In this document: in pieces, positions 1-13,200 of the stretch
Layout of the letters: each line of letters begins with the position of its first letter
Numbering within the stretch: position 1 is the stretch's first letter
DNA from: Haematobia irritans
Taxonomy: Eukaryota; Arthropoda; Insecta; Diptera; Muscidae
Assembly: GCF_050003625.1 (NCBI RefSeq)
Contig: NC_134397.1
Span: forward strand, 192,655,063 to 192,719,062
Length of the DNA stretch: 64,000 nt
Reading direction: 5' to 3'
Translations under genes and position numbers: made by a program
Notes under the pieces: generated by a model
What the model was told of the DNA's origin: nothing
The model's database searches: none
What the model saw: only the letters and a program-made list of their open reading frames with translations

Positions 1-3000
1 CATATAAAAATTTCAATTTTTTTAGGTTTTGGGTGGATTTTTCAATTTTTTGGTGGTGGTCACGAATTAAAGTCCTTTTCGCTCTAGGACGCATATTTAA
101 GGAGATATGGGCAAAAGAAGTTTTTCATATAAAAATTGCAAATTTTTTAGGTTTTGGGTGGATTTTTCAATTTTTTGGGGGTGGTCACGAATTAAAGTCC
201 TTTTCGCTCTAGGACGCTTAGTTTAGGAGATATGGGCAAAAGAAGTTTTTCATATAAAAATTTCAATTTTTTTAGGTTTTGGGTGGATTTTTCAATTTTT
301 TGGGGGTGGTCACGAATTAAAGTCCTTTTCGCTCTAGGACGCTTAGTTTAGGAGATATGGGCAAAAGAAGTTTTTCATATAAAAATTTCAATTTTTTAGG
401 TTTTGGGTGGATTTTTCAATTTTTTGGGAGTGGTCACGAATTAAAGTCCTTTTCGCTCTAGGACGCTTAGTTTAGGAGATATGGGCAAAAGAAGTTCTTC
501 ATATAAAAATTTCAATTTTTTTAGGTTTTGGGTGGATTTTTCAATTTTTTGGGGGTGGTCACGAATTAAAGTCCTTTTCGCTCTAGGACGCTTAGTTTAG
601 GAGATATGGGCAAAAGAAGTTCTTCATATAAAAATTTCAATTTTTTTAGGTTTTGGGTGGATTTTTCAATTTTTTGGGGGTGGTCACGAATTTAAGTCCT
701 TTTCGCTCTAGGACGCTTAGTTTAGGAGATATGGGCAAAAGAAGTTCTTCATATAAAAATTTCAATTTTTTTAGGTTTTGGGTGGATTTTTCAATTTTTT
801 GGGGGTGGTCACGAATTAAAGTCCTTTTCGCTCTAGGACGTATATTTAAGGAGATATGGGCAAAAGAAGTTTTTCATATAAAAATTTAATTTTTTTTAGG
901 TTTTGGGTGGATTTTTCAATTTTTTGGTGGTGGTCACGAATTAAAGTCCTTTTCGCTCTAGGACGCATATTTAAGGAGATATGGGCAAAAGAAGTTTTTC
1001 ATATAAAATTTAAATTTTTTTAGGTTTTGGGTGGATTTTTCAATTTTTTGGGGGTGGTCACGAATTAAAGTCCTTTTCGCTCTAGGACGCTTGGTTTAGG
1101 AGATATGGGCAAAAGAAGTTTTTCATATAAAAATTTCAATTTTTTTAGGTTTTGGGTGGATTTTTCATTTTTTTTTGGGGTGGTCAGGAATTAAAGTCCT
1201 TTTCGCTCTAGGACGTATATTTAAGGAGATATGGGCAAAACAAGTTTTTCATATAAAAATTTCAATTTTTTTAGATTTTGGGTGGATTTTTCAATTTTTT
1301 GGGGGTGGTCACGAATTAAAGTCCTTTTCGCTCTAGGACGCATATTTAAGGAGATATGGGCAAAATAAGTTTTTCATATAAAAATTGCAAATTTTTTAGG
1401 TTTTGGGTGGATTTTTCAATTTTTTGGGGGTGGTCACGAATTAAAGTCCTTTTCGCTCTAGGACGCTTAGTTTAGGAGATATGGGCAAAAGAAGTTTTTC
1501 ATATAAAAATTTCAATTTTTTTAGGTTTTGGGTGGATTTTTCAATTTTTTGGTGGTGGTCACGAATTAAAGTCCTTTTCGCTCTAGGACGCATATTTAAG
1601 GAGATATGGGCAAAAGAAGTTTTTCATATAAAAATTTAAATTTTTTTTAGGTTTTGGGTGGATTTTTAAATTTTTTGGGGTGGTCACGAATTAAAGTCCT
1701 TTTCGCTCTAGGACGCTTAGTTTAGGAAATATGGGCAAAAGAAGTTTTTCATATAAAAATTTCAATTTTTTTAGGTTTTGGGTGGATTTTTTTTTGGGCG
1801 GTGGTCACGAATTAAAGTCCTTTTCGCTCTAGGACGCTTAGTTTAGGAGATATGGGCAAAAGAAGTTTTTCATATAAAAATTTCAATTTTTTAGGTTTTG
1901 GGTGGATTTTTCAATTTTTTGGGGGTGGTCACGAATTAAAGTCCTTTTCGCTCTAGGACGCATATTTAAGGAGATATGGGCAAAAGAAGTTTTTCATATA
2001 AAAATTGCAAATTTTTTAGGTTTTGGGTGGATTTTTCAATTTTTTGGGGGTGGTCACGAATTAAAGTCCTTTTCGCTCTAGGACGTATATTTAAGGAGAT
2101 ATGGGCAAAAGAAGTTTTTCATATAAAAATTTAATTTTTTTTAGGTTTTGGGTGGATTTTTCAATTTTTTGGTGGTGGTCACGAATTAAAGTCCTTTTCG
2201 CTCTAGGACGCATATTTAAGGAGATATGGGCAAAAGAAGTTTTTCATATAAAATTTAAATTTTTTTAGGTTTTGGGTGGATTTTTCAATTTTTTGGGGGT
2301 GGTCACGAATTAAAGTCCTTTTCGCTCTAGGACGCTTGGTTTAGGAGATATGGGCAAAAGAAGTTTTTCATATAAAAATTTCAATTTTTTTAGGTTTTGG
2401 GTGGATTTTTCATTTTTTTTTTTTTGGGTGGTCAGGAATTAAAGTCCTTTTCGCTCTAGGACGTATATTTAAGGAGATATGGGCAAAAGAAGTTTTTCAT
2501 ATAAAAATTTCATTTTTTTTAGATTTTGGGTGGATTTTTCAATTTTTTGGGGGTGGTCACGAATTAAAGTCCTTTTCGCTCTAGGACGCATATTTAAGGA
2601 GATATGGGCAAAATAAGTTTTTCATATAAAAATTTCAATTTTTTAGGTTTTGGGTGGATTTTAAAATTTTTTGGGGGTGGTCACGAATTAAAGTCCTTTT
2701 CGCTCTAGGACGCATATTTAAGGAGATATGGGCAAAAGAAGTTTTTCATATAAAAATTGCAAATTTTTTAGGTTTTGGGTGGATTTTTCAATTTTTTGGG
2801 GGTGGTCACGAATTAAAGTCCTTTTCGCTCTAGGACGCTTAGTTTAGGAGATATGGGCAAAAGAAGTTTTTCATAAAAAAATTTCAATTTTTTTAGGTTT
2901 TGGGTGGATTTTCAATTTTTTGGGGGTGGTCACGAATTAAAGTCCTTTTCGCTCTAGGACGCTTAGTTTAGGAGATATGGGCAAAAGAAGTTTTTCATAT

Positions 3001-6000
3001 AAAAATTTCAATTTTTTAGGTTTTGGGTGGATTTTTCAATTTTTTGGGGGTGGTCACGAATTAAAGTCCTTTTCGCTCTAGGACGCTTAGTTTAGGAGAT
3101 ATGGGCAAAAGAAGTTCTTCATATAAAAATTTCAATTTTTTTAGGTTTTGGGTGGATTTTTCAATTTTTTGGGGGTGGTCACGAATTAAAGTCCTTTTCG
3201 CTCTAGGACGCTTAGTTTAGGAGATATGGGCAAAAGAAGTTCTTCATATAAAAATTTCAATTTTTTTAGGTTTTGGGTGGATTTTTCAATTTTTTGGGGG
3301 TGGTCACGAATTTAAGTCCTTTTCGCTCTAGGACGCTTAGTTTAGGAGATATGGGCAAAAGAAGTTTTTCATATAAAAATTTAATTTTTTTTAGGTTTTG
3401 GGTGGATTTTTCAATTTTTTGGTGGTGGTCACGAATTAAAGTCCTTTTCGCTCTAGGACGTATATTTAAGGAGATATGGGCAAAACAAGTTTTTCATATA
3501 AAAATTTCAATTTTTTTAGGTTTTGGGTGGATTTTTCAATTTTTTGGGGGTGGTCACGAATTAAAGTCCTTTTCGCTCTAGGACGCTTAGTTTAGGAGAT
3601 ATGGGCAAAAGAAGTTTTTCATATAAAAATTTCAATTTTTTTAGGTTTTGGGTGGATTTTTCAATTTTTTGGGGGTGGTCACGAATTAAAGTCCTTTTCG
3701 CTCTAGGACGCTTAGTTTAGGAGATATGGGCAAAAGAAGTTTTTCATATAAAAATTTCAATTTTTTAGGTTTTGGGTGGATTTTTCAATTTTTTGGGGGT
3801 GGTCACGAATTAAAGTCCTTTTCGCTCTAGGACGCTTAGTTTAGGAGATATGGGCAAAAGAAGTTCTTCATATAAAAATTTCAATTTTTTTAGGTTTTGG
3901 GTGGATTTTTCAATTTTTTGGGGGTGGTCACGAATTAAAGTCCTTTTCGCTCTAGGACGCTTAGTTTAGGAGATATGGGCAAAAGAAGTTCTTCATATAA
4001 AAATTTCAATTTTTTTAGGTTTTGGGTGGATTTTTCAATTTTTTGGGGGTGGTCACGAATTTAAGTCCTTTTCGCTCTAGGACGCTTAGTTTAGGAGATA
4101 TGGGCAAAAGAAGTTCTTCATATAAAAATTTCAATTTTTTTAGGTTTTGGGTGGATTTTTCAATTTTTTGGGGGTGGTCACGAATTAAAGTCCTTTTCGC
4201 TCTAGGACGTATATTTAAGGAGATATGGGCAAAAGAAGTTTTTCATATAAAAATTTAATTTTTTTTAGGTTTTGGGTGGATTTTTCAATTTTTTGGTGGT
4301 GGTCACGAATTAAAGTCCTTTTCGCTCTAGGACGCATATTTAAGGAGATATGGGCAAAATAAGTTTTTCATATAAAAATTGCAAATTTTTTAGGTTTTGG
4401 GTGGATTTTTCAATTTTTTGGGGGTGGTCACGAATTAAAGTCCTTTTCGCTCTAGGACGTATATTTAAGGAGATATGGGCAAAACAAGTTTTTCATATAA
4501 AAATTTCAATTTTTTTAGATTTTGGGTGGATTTTTCAATTTTTTGGGGGTGGTCACGAATTAAAGTCCTTTTCGCTCTAGGACGCATATTTAAGGAGATA
4601 TGGGCAAAATAAGTTTTTCATATAAAAATTGCAAATTTTTTAGGTTTTGGGTGGATTTTTCAATTTTTTGGGGGTGGTCACGAATTAAAGTCCTTTTCGC
4701 TCTAGGACGCTTAGTTTAGGAGATATGGGCAAAAGAAGTTTTTCATATAAAAATTTCAATTTTTTTAGGTTTTGGGTGGATTTTTCAATTTTTTGGTGGT
4801 GGTCACGAATTAAAGTCCTTTTCGCTCTAGGACGCATATTTAAGGAGATATGGGCAAAAGAAGTTTTTCATATAAAATTTAAATTTTTTTAGGTTTTGGG
4901 TGGATTTTTCAATTTTTTGGGGGTGGTCACGAATTAAAGTCCTTTTCGCTCTAGGACGCTTGGTTTAGGAGATATGGGCAAAAGAAGTTTTTCATATAAA
5001 AATTTCAATTTTTTTAGGTTTTGGGTGGATTTTTCAATTTTTTGGGGGTGGTCACGAATTAAAGTCCTTTTCGCTCTAGGACGCATATTTAAGGAGATAT
5101 GGGCAAAAGAAGTTTTTCATATAAAAATTGCAAATTTTTTAGGTTTTGGGTGGATTTTTCAATTTTTTGGGGGTGGTCACGAATTAAAGTCCTTTTCGCT
5201 CTAGGACGCTTAGTTTAGGAGATATGGGCAAAAGAAGTTTTTCATATAAAAATTTCAATTTTTTAGGTTTTGGGTGGATTTTTCAATTTTTTGGGGGTGG
5301 TCACGAATTAAAGTCCTTTTCGCTCTAGGACGCTTAGTTTAGGAGATATGGGCAAAAGAAGTTCTTCATATAAAAATTTCAATTTTTTTAGGTTTTGGGT
5401 GGATTTTTCAATTTTTTGGGGGTGGTCACGAATTAAAGTCCTTTTCGCTCTAGGACGCTTAGTTTAGGAGATATGGGCAAAAGAAGTTCTTCATATAAAA
5501 ATTTCAATTTTTTTAGGTTTTGGGTGGATTTTTCAATTTTTTGGGGGTGGTCACGAATTTAAGTCCTTTTCGCTCTAGGACGCTTAGTTTAGGAGATATG
5601 GGCAAAAGAAGTTTTTCATATAAAAATTTAATTTTTTTTAGGTTTTGGGTGGATTTTTCAATTTTTTGGTGGTGGTCACGAATTAAAGTCCTTTTCGCTC
5701 TAGGACGCATATTTAAGGAGATATGGGCAAAAGAAGTTTTTCATATAAAATTTAAATTTTTTTAGGTTTTGGGTGGATTTTTCAATTTTTTGGGGGTGGT
5801 CACGAATTAAAGTCCTTTTCGCTCTAGGACGCTTGGTTTAGGAGATATGGGCAAAAGAAGTTTTTCATATAAAAATTTCAATTTTTTTAGGTTTTGGGTG
5901 GATTTTTCATTTTTTTTTGGGGTGGTCAGGAATTAAAGTCCTTTTCGCTCTAGGACGTATATTTAAGGAGATATGGGCAAAAGAAGTTTTTCATATAAAA

Positions 6001-9000
6001 ATTTAAATTTTTTTAGATTTTGGGTGGATTTTTCAATTTTTTGGGGGTGGTCACGAATTAAAGTCCTTTTCGCTCTAGGACGCATATTTAAGGAGATATG
6101 GGCAAAATAAGTTTTTCATATAAAAATTTCAATTTTTTAGGTTTTGGGTGGATTTTTAAATTTTTTGGGGGTAGTCACGAATTAAAGTCCTTTTCGCTCT
6201 ATAACGCATATTTAAGGAGATATGGGCAAAAGAAGTTTTTCATATAAAAATTGCAATTTTTTTAGGTTTTGGGTGGATTTTAAAATTTTTTGGGGGTGGT
6301 CACGAATTAAAGTCCTTTTCGCTCTAGGACGCTTAGTTTAGGAGATATGGGCAAAAGAAGTTTTTCATATAAAAATTTCAATTTTTTTAGGTTTTGGGTG
6401 GATTTTTCAATTTTTTGGGGGTGGTCACGAATTAAAGTCCTTTTCGCTCTAGGACGCTTAGTTTAGGAGATATGGGCAAAAGAAGTTTTTCATATAAAAA
6501 TTTCAATTTTTTTAGGTTTTGGGTGGATTTTTTTTTGGGGGGTGGTCACGAATTAAAGTCCTTTTCGCTCTAGGACGCTTAGTTTAGGAGATATGGGCAA
6601 AAGAAGTTTTTCATATAAAAATTTCAATTTTTTAGGTTTTGGGTGGATTTTAAAATTTTTTGGGGGTGGTCACGAATTAAAGTCCTTTTCGCTCTAGGAC
6701 GCTTAGTTTAGGAGATATGGGCAAAAGAAGTTTTTCATATAAAAATTTCAATTTTTTTAGGTTTTGGGTGGATTTTTCAATTTTTTGGGGGTGGTCACGA
6801 ATTAAAGTCCTTTTCGCTCTAGGACGCTTAGTTTAGGAGATATGGGCAAAAGAAGTTCTTCATATAAAAATTTCAATTTTTTTAGGTTTTGGGTGGATTT
6901 TTCAATTTTTTGGGGGTGGTCACGAATTAAAGTCCTTTGCGCTCTAGGACGCTTAGTTTAGGAGATATGGGCAAAAGAAGTTTTTCATATAAAAATTTAA
7001 TTTTTTTTAGGTTTTGGGTGGATTTTTCAATTTTTTGGGGGTGGTCACGAATTAAAGTCCTTTTCGCTCTAGGACGCTTAGTTTAGGAGATATGGGCAAA
7101 AGAAGTTCTTCATATAAAAATTTCAATTTTTTTAGGTTTTGGGTGGATTTTTCAATTTTTTGGGGGTGGTCACGAATTAAAGTCCTTTTCGCTCTAGGAC
7201 GCTTAGTTTAGGAGATATGGGCAAAAGAAGTTCTTCATATAAAAATTTCAATTTTTTTAGGTTTTGGGTGGATTTTTCAATTTTTTGGGGGTGGTCACGA
7301 ATTAAAGTCCTTTTCGCTCTAGGACGTATATTTAAGGAGATATGGGCAAAAGAAGTTTTTCATATAAAAATTTAATTTTTTTTAGGTTTTGGGTGGATTT
7401 TTCAATTTTTTGGTGGTGGTCACGAATTAAAGTCCTTTTCGCTCTAGGACGCATATTTAAGGAGATATGGGCAAAAGAAGTTTTTCATATAAAATTTAAA
7501 TTTTTTTAGGTTTTGGGTGGATTTTTCAATTTTTTGGGGGTGGTCACGAATTAAAGTCCTTTTCGCTCTAGGACGCTTGGTTTAGGAGATATGGGCAAAA
7601 GAAGTTTTTCATATAAAAATTTCAATTTTTTTAGGTTTTGGGTGGATTTTTCATTTTTTTTTTTTTTGGGTGGTCAGGAATTAAAGTCCTTTTCGCTCTA
7701 GGACGTATATTTAAGGAGATATGGGCAAAAGAAGTTTTTCATATAAAAATTTCATTTTTTTTAGATTTTGGGTGGATTTTTCAATTTTTTGGGGGTGGTC
7801 ACGAATTAAAGTCCTTTTCGCTCTAGGACGCATATTTAAGGAGATATGGGCAAAATAAGTTTTTCATATAAAAATTTCAATTTTTTAGGTTTTGGGTGGA
7901 TTTTTAAATTTTTTGGGGGTAGTCACGAATTAAAGTCCTTTTCGCTCTAGAACGCATATTTAAGGAGATATGGGCAAAAAAAGTTTTTCATATAAAAATT
8001 TCAATTTTTTTAGGTTTTGGGTGGATTTTTCAATTTTTTGGGGGTGGTCACGAATTAAAGTCCTTTTCGCTCTAGGACGCTTAGTTTAGGAGATATGGGC
8101 AAAAGAAGTTTTTCATATAAAAATTTCAATTTTTTTAGGTTTTGGGTGGATTTTTAAATTTTTGGGGATGGTCACGAATTAAAGTCCTTTTCGCTCTAGG
8201 ACGCATATTTAAGGAGATATGGGCAAAAGAAGTTTTTCATATAAAAATTTCAATTTTTTTAGGTTTTGGGTGGATTTTTCAATTTTTTGGGGGTGGTCAC
8301 GAATTAAAGTCCTTTTCGCTCTAGGACGCTTAGTTTAGGAGATATGGGCAAAAGAAGTTTTTCATAAAAAAATTTCAATTTTTTTAGGTTTTGGGTGGAT
8401 TTTTCAATTTTTTTGGGGTGGTCACGAATTAAAGTCCTTTTCGCTCTAGGACGCATATTTAAGGAGATATGGGCAAAAGAAGTTTTTCATATAAAAATTG
8501 CAAATTTTTTAGGTTTTGGGTGGATTTTTCAATTTTTTGGGGGTGGTCACGAATTAAAGTCCTTTTCGCTCTAGGACGCTTAGTTTAGGAGATATGGGCA
8601 AAAGAAGTTTTTCATATAAAAATTTCAAATTTTTTAGGTTTTGGGTGGATTTTTCAATTTTTTGGGGGTGGTCACGAATTAAAGTCCTTTTCGCTCTAGG
8701 ACGCATATGTAAGGAGATATGGGCAAAAGAAGTTTTTCATATAAAAATTGCAATTTTTTTAGGTTTCGGGTGGATTTTTCAATTTTTTGGGGGTGGTCAC
8801 GAATTAAAGTTCTTTTCGCTCTAGGACGCATATTTAAGGAGATATGGGCAAAAGAAGTTTTTCATATAAAAATTTCAATTTTTTTAGGTTTTGGGTGGAT
8901 TTTTCAATTTTTTGGGGTGGTCACGAATTAAAGTCCTTTTCGCTCTAGAACGCTTAGTTTAGGAGAAGTTTTTCATATAAAAATTTCATTTTTTTTAGGT

Positions 9001-9960
9001 TTTGGGTGGATTTTTCAATTTTTTGGTGGTGGTCACGAATTAAAGTCCTTTTCGCTCTAGGACGCTTAGTTTAGGAGATATGGGCAAAAGAAGTTTTTCA
9101 TATAAAAATTGCAATTTTTTTAGGTTTTGGGTGGATTTTTAAATTTTTGGGGATGGTCACGAATTGAAGTCCTTTTCGCTCTAGGACGCATATTTAAGGA
9201 GATATGGGCAAAAGAAGTTTTTCACATAAAAATTTCAATTTTTTTAGGTTTTGGGTGGATTTTTCAATTTTTTGGGGGAGGTCACGAATTAAAGTCCTTT
9301 TCGCTCTAGGACGCATATTTAAGGAGATGTGGGCAAAAGAGGTTTTCATATAAAAATTTAAATTTTTTTAGGTTTTGGGTGGATTTTTCAATTTTTTGGG
9401 GGTGGTCACAAATTAAAGTCTTTTTCGCTCTAGGACGCTTAGTTTAGGAGATATGGGCAAAAGAAGTTTTTCATATAAAAATTTCAATTTTTTTAGGTTT
9501 TGGGTGGATTTTTCAATTGTTTGGGGGTGGTCACGAATTAAAGTCCTTTTCGCTCTAGGACGCTTAATTTAGGAGATATGGGCAAAAGAAGTTTTTCATA
9601 TAAAAATTTCAATTTTTTTAGGTTTTGGGTGGATTTTTCAATTTTTTTGGGGTGGTCACGAATTAAAGTCCTTTTCGCTCTAGGACGCTTAGTTTAGGAG
9701 ATATGGGCAAAAGAAGTTTTTCATATAAAAATTTAATTTTTTTTAGGTTTTGGGTGGATTTTTCAATTTTTTGGGGGTGGTCACGAATTAAAGTCCTTTT
9801 CGCTCTAGGACGCATATTTAAGGAGATATGGGCAAAAGAAGTTTTTCATATAAAATTTCAATTTTTTAGGTTTTGAGTGGATTTTTAAATTGTTTGGGGG
9901 TGGTCACGAATTAAAGTCCTTTTCGCTCTAGGACGCTTAGTTTAGGAGATATGGTATGGA
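1..9960 (+). repeat. 125-bp satellite array, block 1
   Basis: About 80 head-to-tail monomers of roughly 125 bp; CACGAATTAAAG recurs at 61, 186, 311, 435 and so on. Each unit has a conserved core TCGCTCTAGGACGC, then one of two main linkers (CTTAGTTTAGG or CATATTTAAGG, with minor forms TATATTTAAGG and CTTGGTTTAGG), GATATGGGCAAAAGAAG, TTTTTCATATAAAAATT, a T-rich stretch, and GGTTTTGGGTGGATTTTTC. Variants recur in the same order, so the array has higher-order structure: for example 653-889 and 4022-4258 match. Open frames of 60-100 codons arise only because the period is not a multiple of three; no coding function is supported. Confidence 0.97.
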
Positions 9961-10249
9961 GATTCAGTCCATTGTGATACCACAGTGGTGAACTTCTCTC
10001 TTATCACTGAGTGCTGCCCGATTCCATGTTAAGCTCAATGACAAGGGACCTCCTTTTTATAGCCGAGTCCGAACGGCGTTCCACATTCCAGTGAAACCAC
10101 TTAGAGAAGCTTTGAAACCCTCAGAAATGTCACCAGCATTACTGAGGTGGGATAATCCACCGCTGAAAAACTTTTTGGTGTTCGGTCGTAGCAGGAATCG
10201 AACCCACGACCTTGTGTATGCAAGGCGGTTAGCATCATTGCACCACGGT
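9961..10249 (-). mobile_element. tRNA-derived SINE inside the satellite
   Basis: This is a reverse-strand copy of the SINE seen complete at 52077-52420. On the minus strand it opens at the A-box-like GTGCAATGATGCTAACC, followed by a B-box-like GGTTCGATTCC, then the body with AGCGGTGGATTATCC and CTTAGAGAAGC (as its complement). It ends early at ACTGAAT, so the 3' tail is truncated. Satellite sequence from TCGCTCTA to GATATGG lies on both sides, giving an apparent duplication of about 32 bp, which may be a long target duplication or a replacement of part of a monomer. Confidence 0.88.
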
Positions 10250-13200
10250 TCGCTCTAAGACGCTTAGTTTAGGAGATATGGGCAAAAGAAGTTTTTCATA
10301 TAAAAATTTCAATTTTTTTAGGTTTTGGGTGGATTTTTCAATTTTTTGGGGGTGGTCACGAATTAAAGTCCTTTTCGCTCTAGGACGCTTAGTTTAGGAG
10401 ATATGGGCAAAAGAAGTTTTTCATATAAAAATTTCAATTTTTTTAGGTTTTGGGTTGATTTTTCAATTTTTTGGGGGTGGTCACGAATTAAAGTCCTTTT
10501 CGCTCTCGGACGCTTAGTTTAGGAGATATGGGCAAAAGAAGTTTTTCATATAAAAATTTCAATTTTTTTAGGTTTTGGGTGGATTTTTAAATTTTTTTGG
10601 GGGTGGTCACGAATTAAAGTCCTTTTCGCTCTAGGACGCTTAGTTTAGGAGATATGGGCAAAAGAAGTTTTTCATATAAAAATTTCAATTTTTGTAGGTT
10701 TTGGGTGGATTTTTCAATTTTTTGGGGGTGGTCACGAATTAAAGTCCTTTTCGCGCTAGGACGCATATTTAAGGAGATATGGGCAAAAGAAGTTTTTCAT
10801 ATAAAAATTTCAATTTTTTTAGATTTTGGGTGGATTTTTCAATTTTTTGGGGGTGGTCACGAATTAAAGTCCTTTTCGCTCCACGACGCTTAGTTTAGGA
10901 GATATGGGCAAAAGAAGTTTTTCATATAAAATTAAAATTTTTTTAGGTTTTGGGTGGATTTTTCAATTTTTTGGGGGTTGTCAGGAATTAAAGTCCTTTT
11001 CGCTCTAGGACGCATATTTAAGGAGATATGGACAAAAGAAGTTTTTCATATAAAAATTTCAATTTTTTAGGTTTTGGGTGGATTTTTCAATTTTTTGGGG
11101 GTAGTCACGAATTAAAGTCTTTTTCGCTCTAGGACGCATATTTAAGGAGATATGGGCAAAAGAAGTTTTTCATATAAAAATTTCAAGTTTTTTAGGTTTT
11201 GGGTGGATTTTTCAATTTTTGGGGGGTGGTCACGAATTAAAGTCCTTTTCGCTCTAGGACGCTTAGTTTAGGAGATATGGGCAAAAGAAGTTTTTCATAT
11301 AAAAATTTCAATTTTTTTAGGTTTTGGGTGGATTTTTCAATTTTTTGGGGCTGGTCACGAATTAAAACCCTTTTCGCTCTAGGACGCATATTTAAGGAGA
11401 TATGGACAAAAGAAGTTTTTCATATAAAAATTTAAATTTTTTTAGGAGATATGGACAAAAGAAGTTTTTCATATAAAAATTTCAATTTTTTAGGTTTTGG
11501 GTGGATTTTTCAATTTTTTGGGGCTGGTCACGAATTAAAACCCTTTTCGCTCTAGGACGCTTAGTTTAGGAGATATGGGCAAAAGAAGTTTTTCATATAA
11601 AAATTTCAATTTTTTTAGGTTTTGGGTGGATTTTTCAATTTTTTGGGGGTAGTCACGAATTAAAGTCCTTTTCGCTCTAGGACGCATATTTAAGGAGATA
11701 TGGGCAAAAGAAGTGTTTCATATAAAAATTTCAATTTTTTTAGGTTTTGGGTGGATTTTTCAATTTTTTGGGGGTGGTCACGAAATAAAGTCCTTTTCGC
11801 TCTAGGACGCTTAGTTTAGGAGATACGGGCAAAAGAAGTTTTTCGTATAAAAATTTCAATTTTTTTAGGTTTTGGGTGGAGTTTTCAATTTTTTGGGGGT
11901 GGTCACAAATTAAAGTCCTTTTCGCTTTAGAACGCATATTTAAGGTGATATGGGCAAAAGAAGTTTTTCATATAAAAATTTAAATTATTAAGGTTTTGGG
12001 TGGATTTTTCAATTTTTTGGGGGTGGTCAACATTTCAATTTTTTTAGGTTTTGGGTGGATTTTTCATTTTTTTTGGGGGTGGTCACGAATTAAAGTCCTT
12101 TTCGCTCTGGGACGCTTAATTTAGGAGATATGAGCAAAAGAAGTTTTTCATATAAAAATTTCAATTTTTTTAGGTTTTGGGTGGATTTTTAAATTTTAAG
12201 GGGGTGGTCACGAATTAAAGTCCTTTTCGCTTGGTTTTGGGTGGATTTTTCAATTTTTTGGGGGTGGTCACGAATTAAAGTCCTTTTCGCTCTAGGACGC
12301 ATATTTAAGGAGATATGGGCAAAAGAAGTTTTTCATATAAAATTTAAATTTTTTTAGGTTTTGGGTGGATTTTTCAATTTTTTGGGGATGGTCACGAATT
12401 AAAGTTCTTTTCGCTCTAGGACGCTTAGTTTAGGAGATATGGGTAAATTAAGGTTTTCATATAAAAATTTCAATTTTTTTAGGTTTTGGGAGGATTTTTC
12501 AATTTTTTGGGGATGGTCACGAATTAAAGTCCTTTTCGCTCTAGGACGCATATTTAAGGAGATATGGACAAAAGAAGTTTTTCATATAAAAATTTAAATT
12601 TTTTTAGGTTTTGGGTGGATTTTTCAATTTTTGGGGGTAGTCACCAATTAAAGTCCTTTTCGCTCTAGGACGCATATTTAAGGAGATATGGGCAAAAGAA
12701 GTTTTTCATATAAAAATTTCAATTTTTTTAGGTTTTGTGTGGATTTTTCAATTTTTTGGGGGTGGTCACGAATTAAAATCCTTTTCGCTCTAGGACGCAT
12801 ATTTAAGGAGATATGGGCAAAGGAAGTTTTTCATATAAAAATTTCAATTTTTTTAGGTTTTGGGAGGATTTCTAAATTTTTTGGGGCTGGTCACGAATTA
12901 AAGCCCTTTTCGCTCTAGGACGCATATTTAAGGAGATATGGGCAAAAGAAGTTTTTCATATAAAAATTGCAATTTTTTTAGGTTTTGGGTGGATTTTTAA
13001 ATATTTTGGGGGTGGTCACGAATTAAAGTCCTTTTCGCTCTAGGACGCTTAGTTTAGGAGATATGGGCAAAAGAAGTTTTTCATATAAAAATTTCAATTT
13101 TTTTAGGTTTTTGGGTGGATTTTTCAATTTTTTTGGGGGTGGTCACGAATTAAAGTCCTTTTCGCTCTAGGAAGCATATTTAAGGAGATATGGGCAAAAG

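Noticed and set aside
653..5765. Repeated open frames of 60-102 codons across the satellite (MGGFFNFLGVV-type and MGKRSFSYKN-type)
   Set aside because: They are translations of the 125-bp monomer in successive frames; none has a start context, domain or evidence of selection, and they end whenever a monomer indel occurs.
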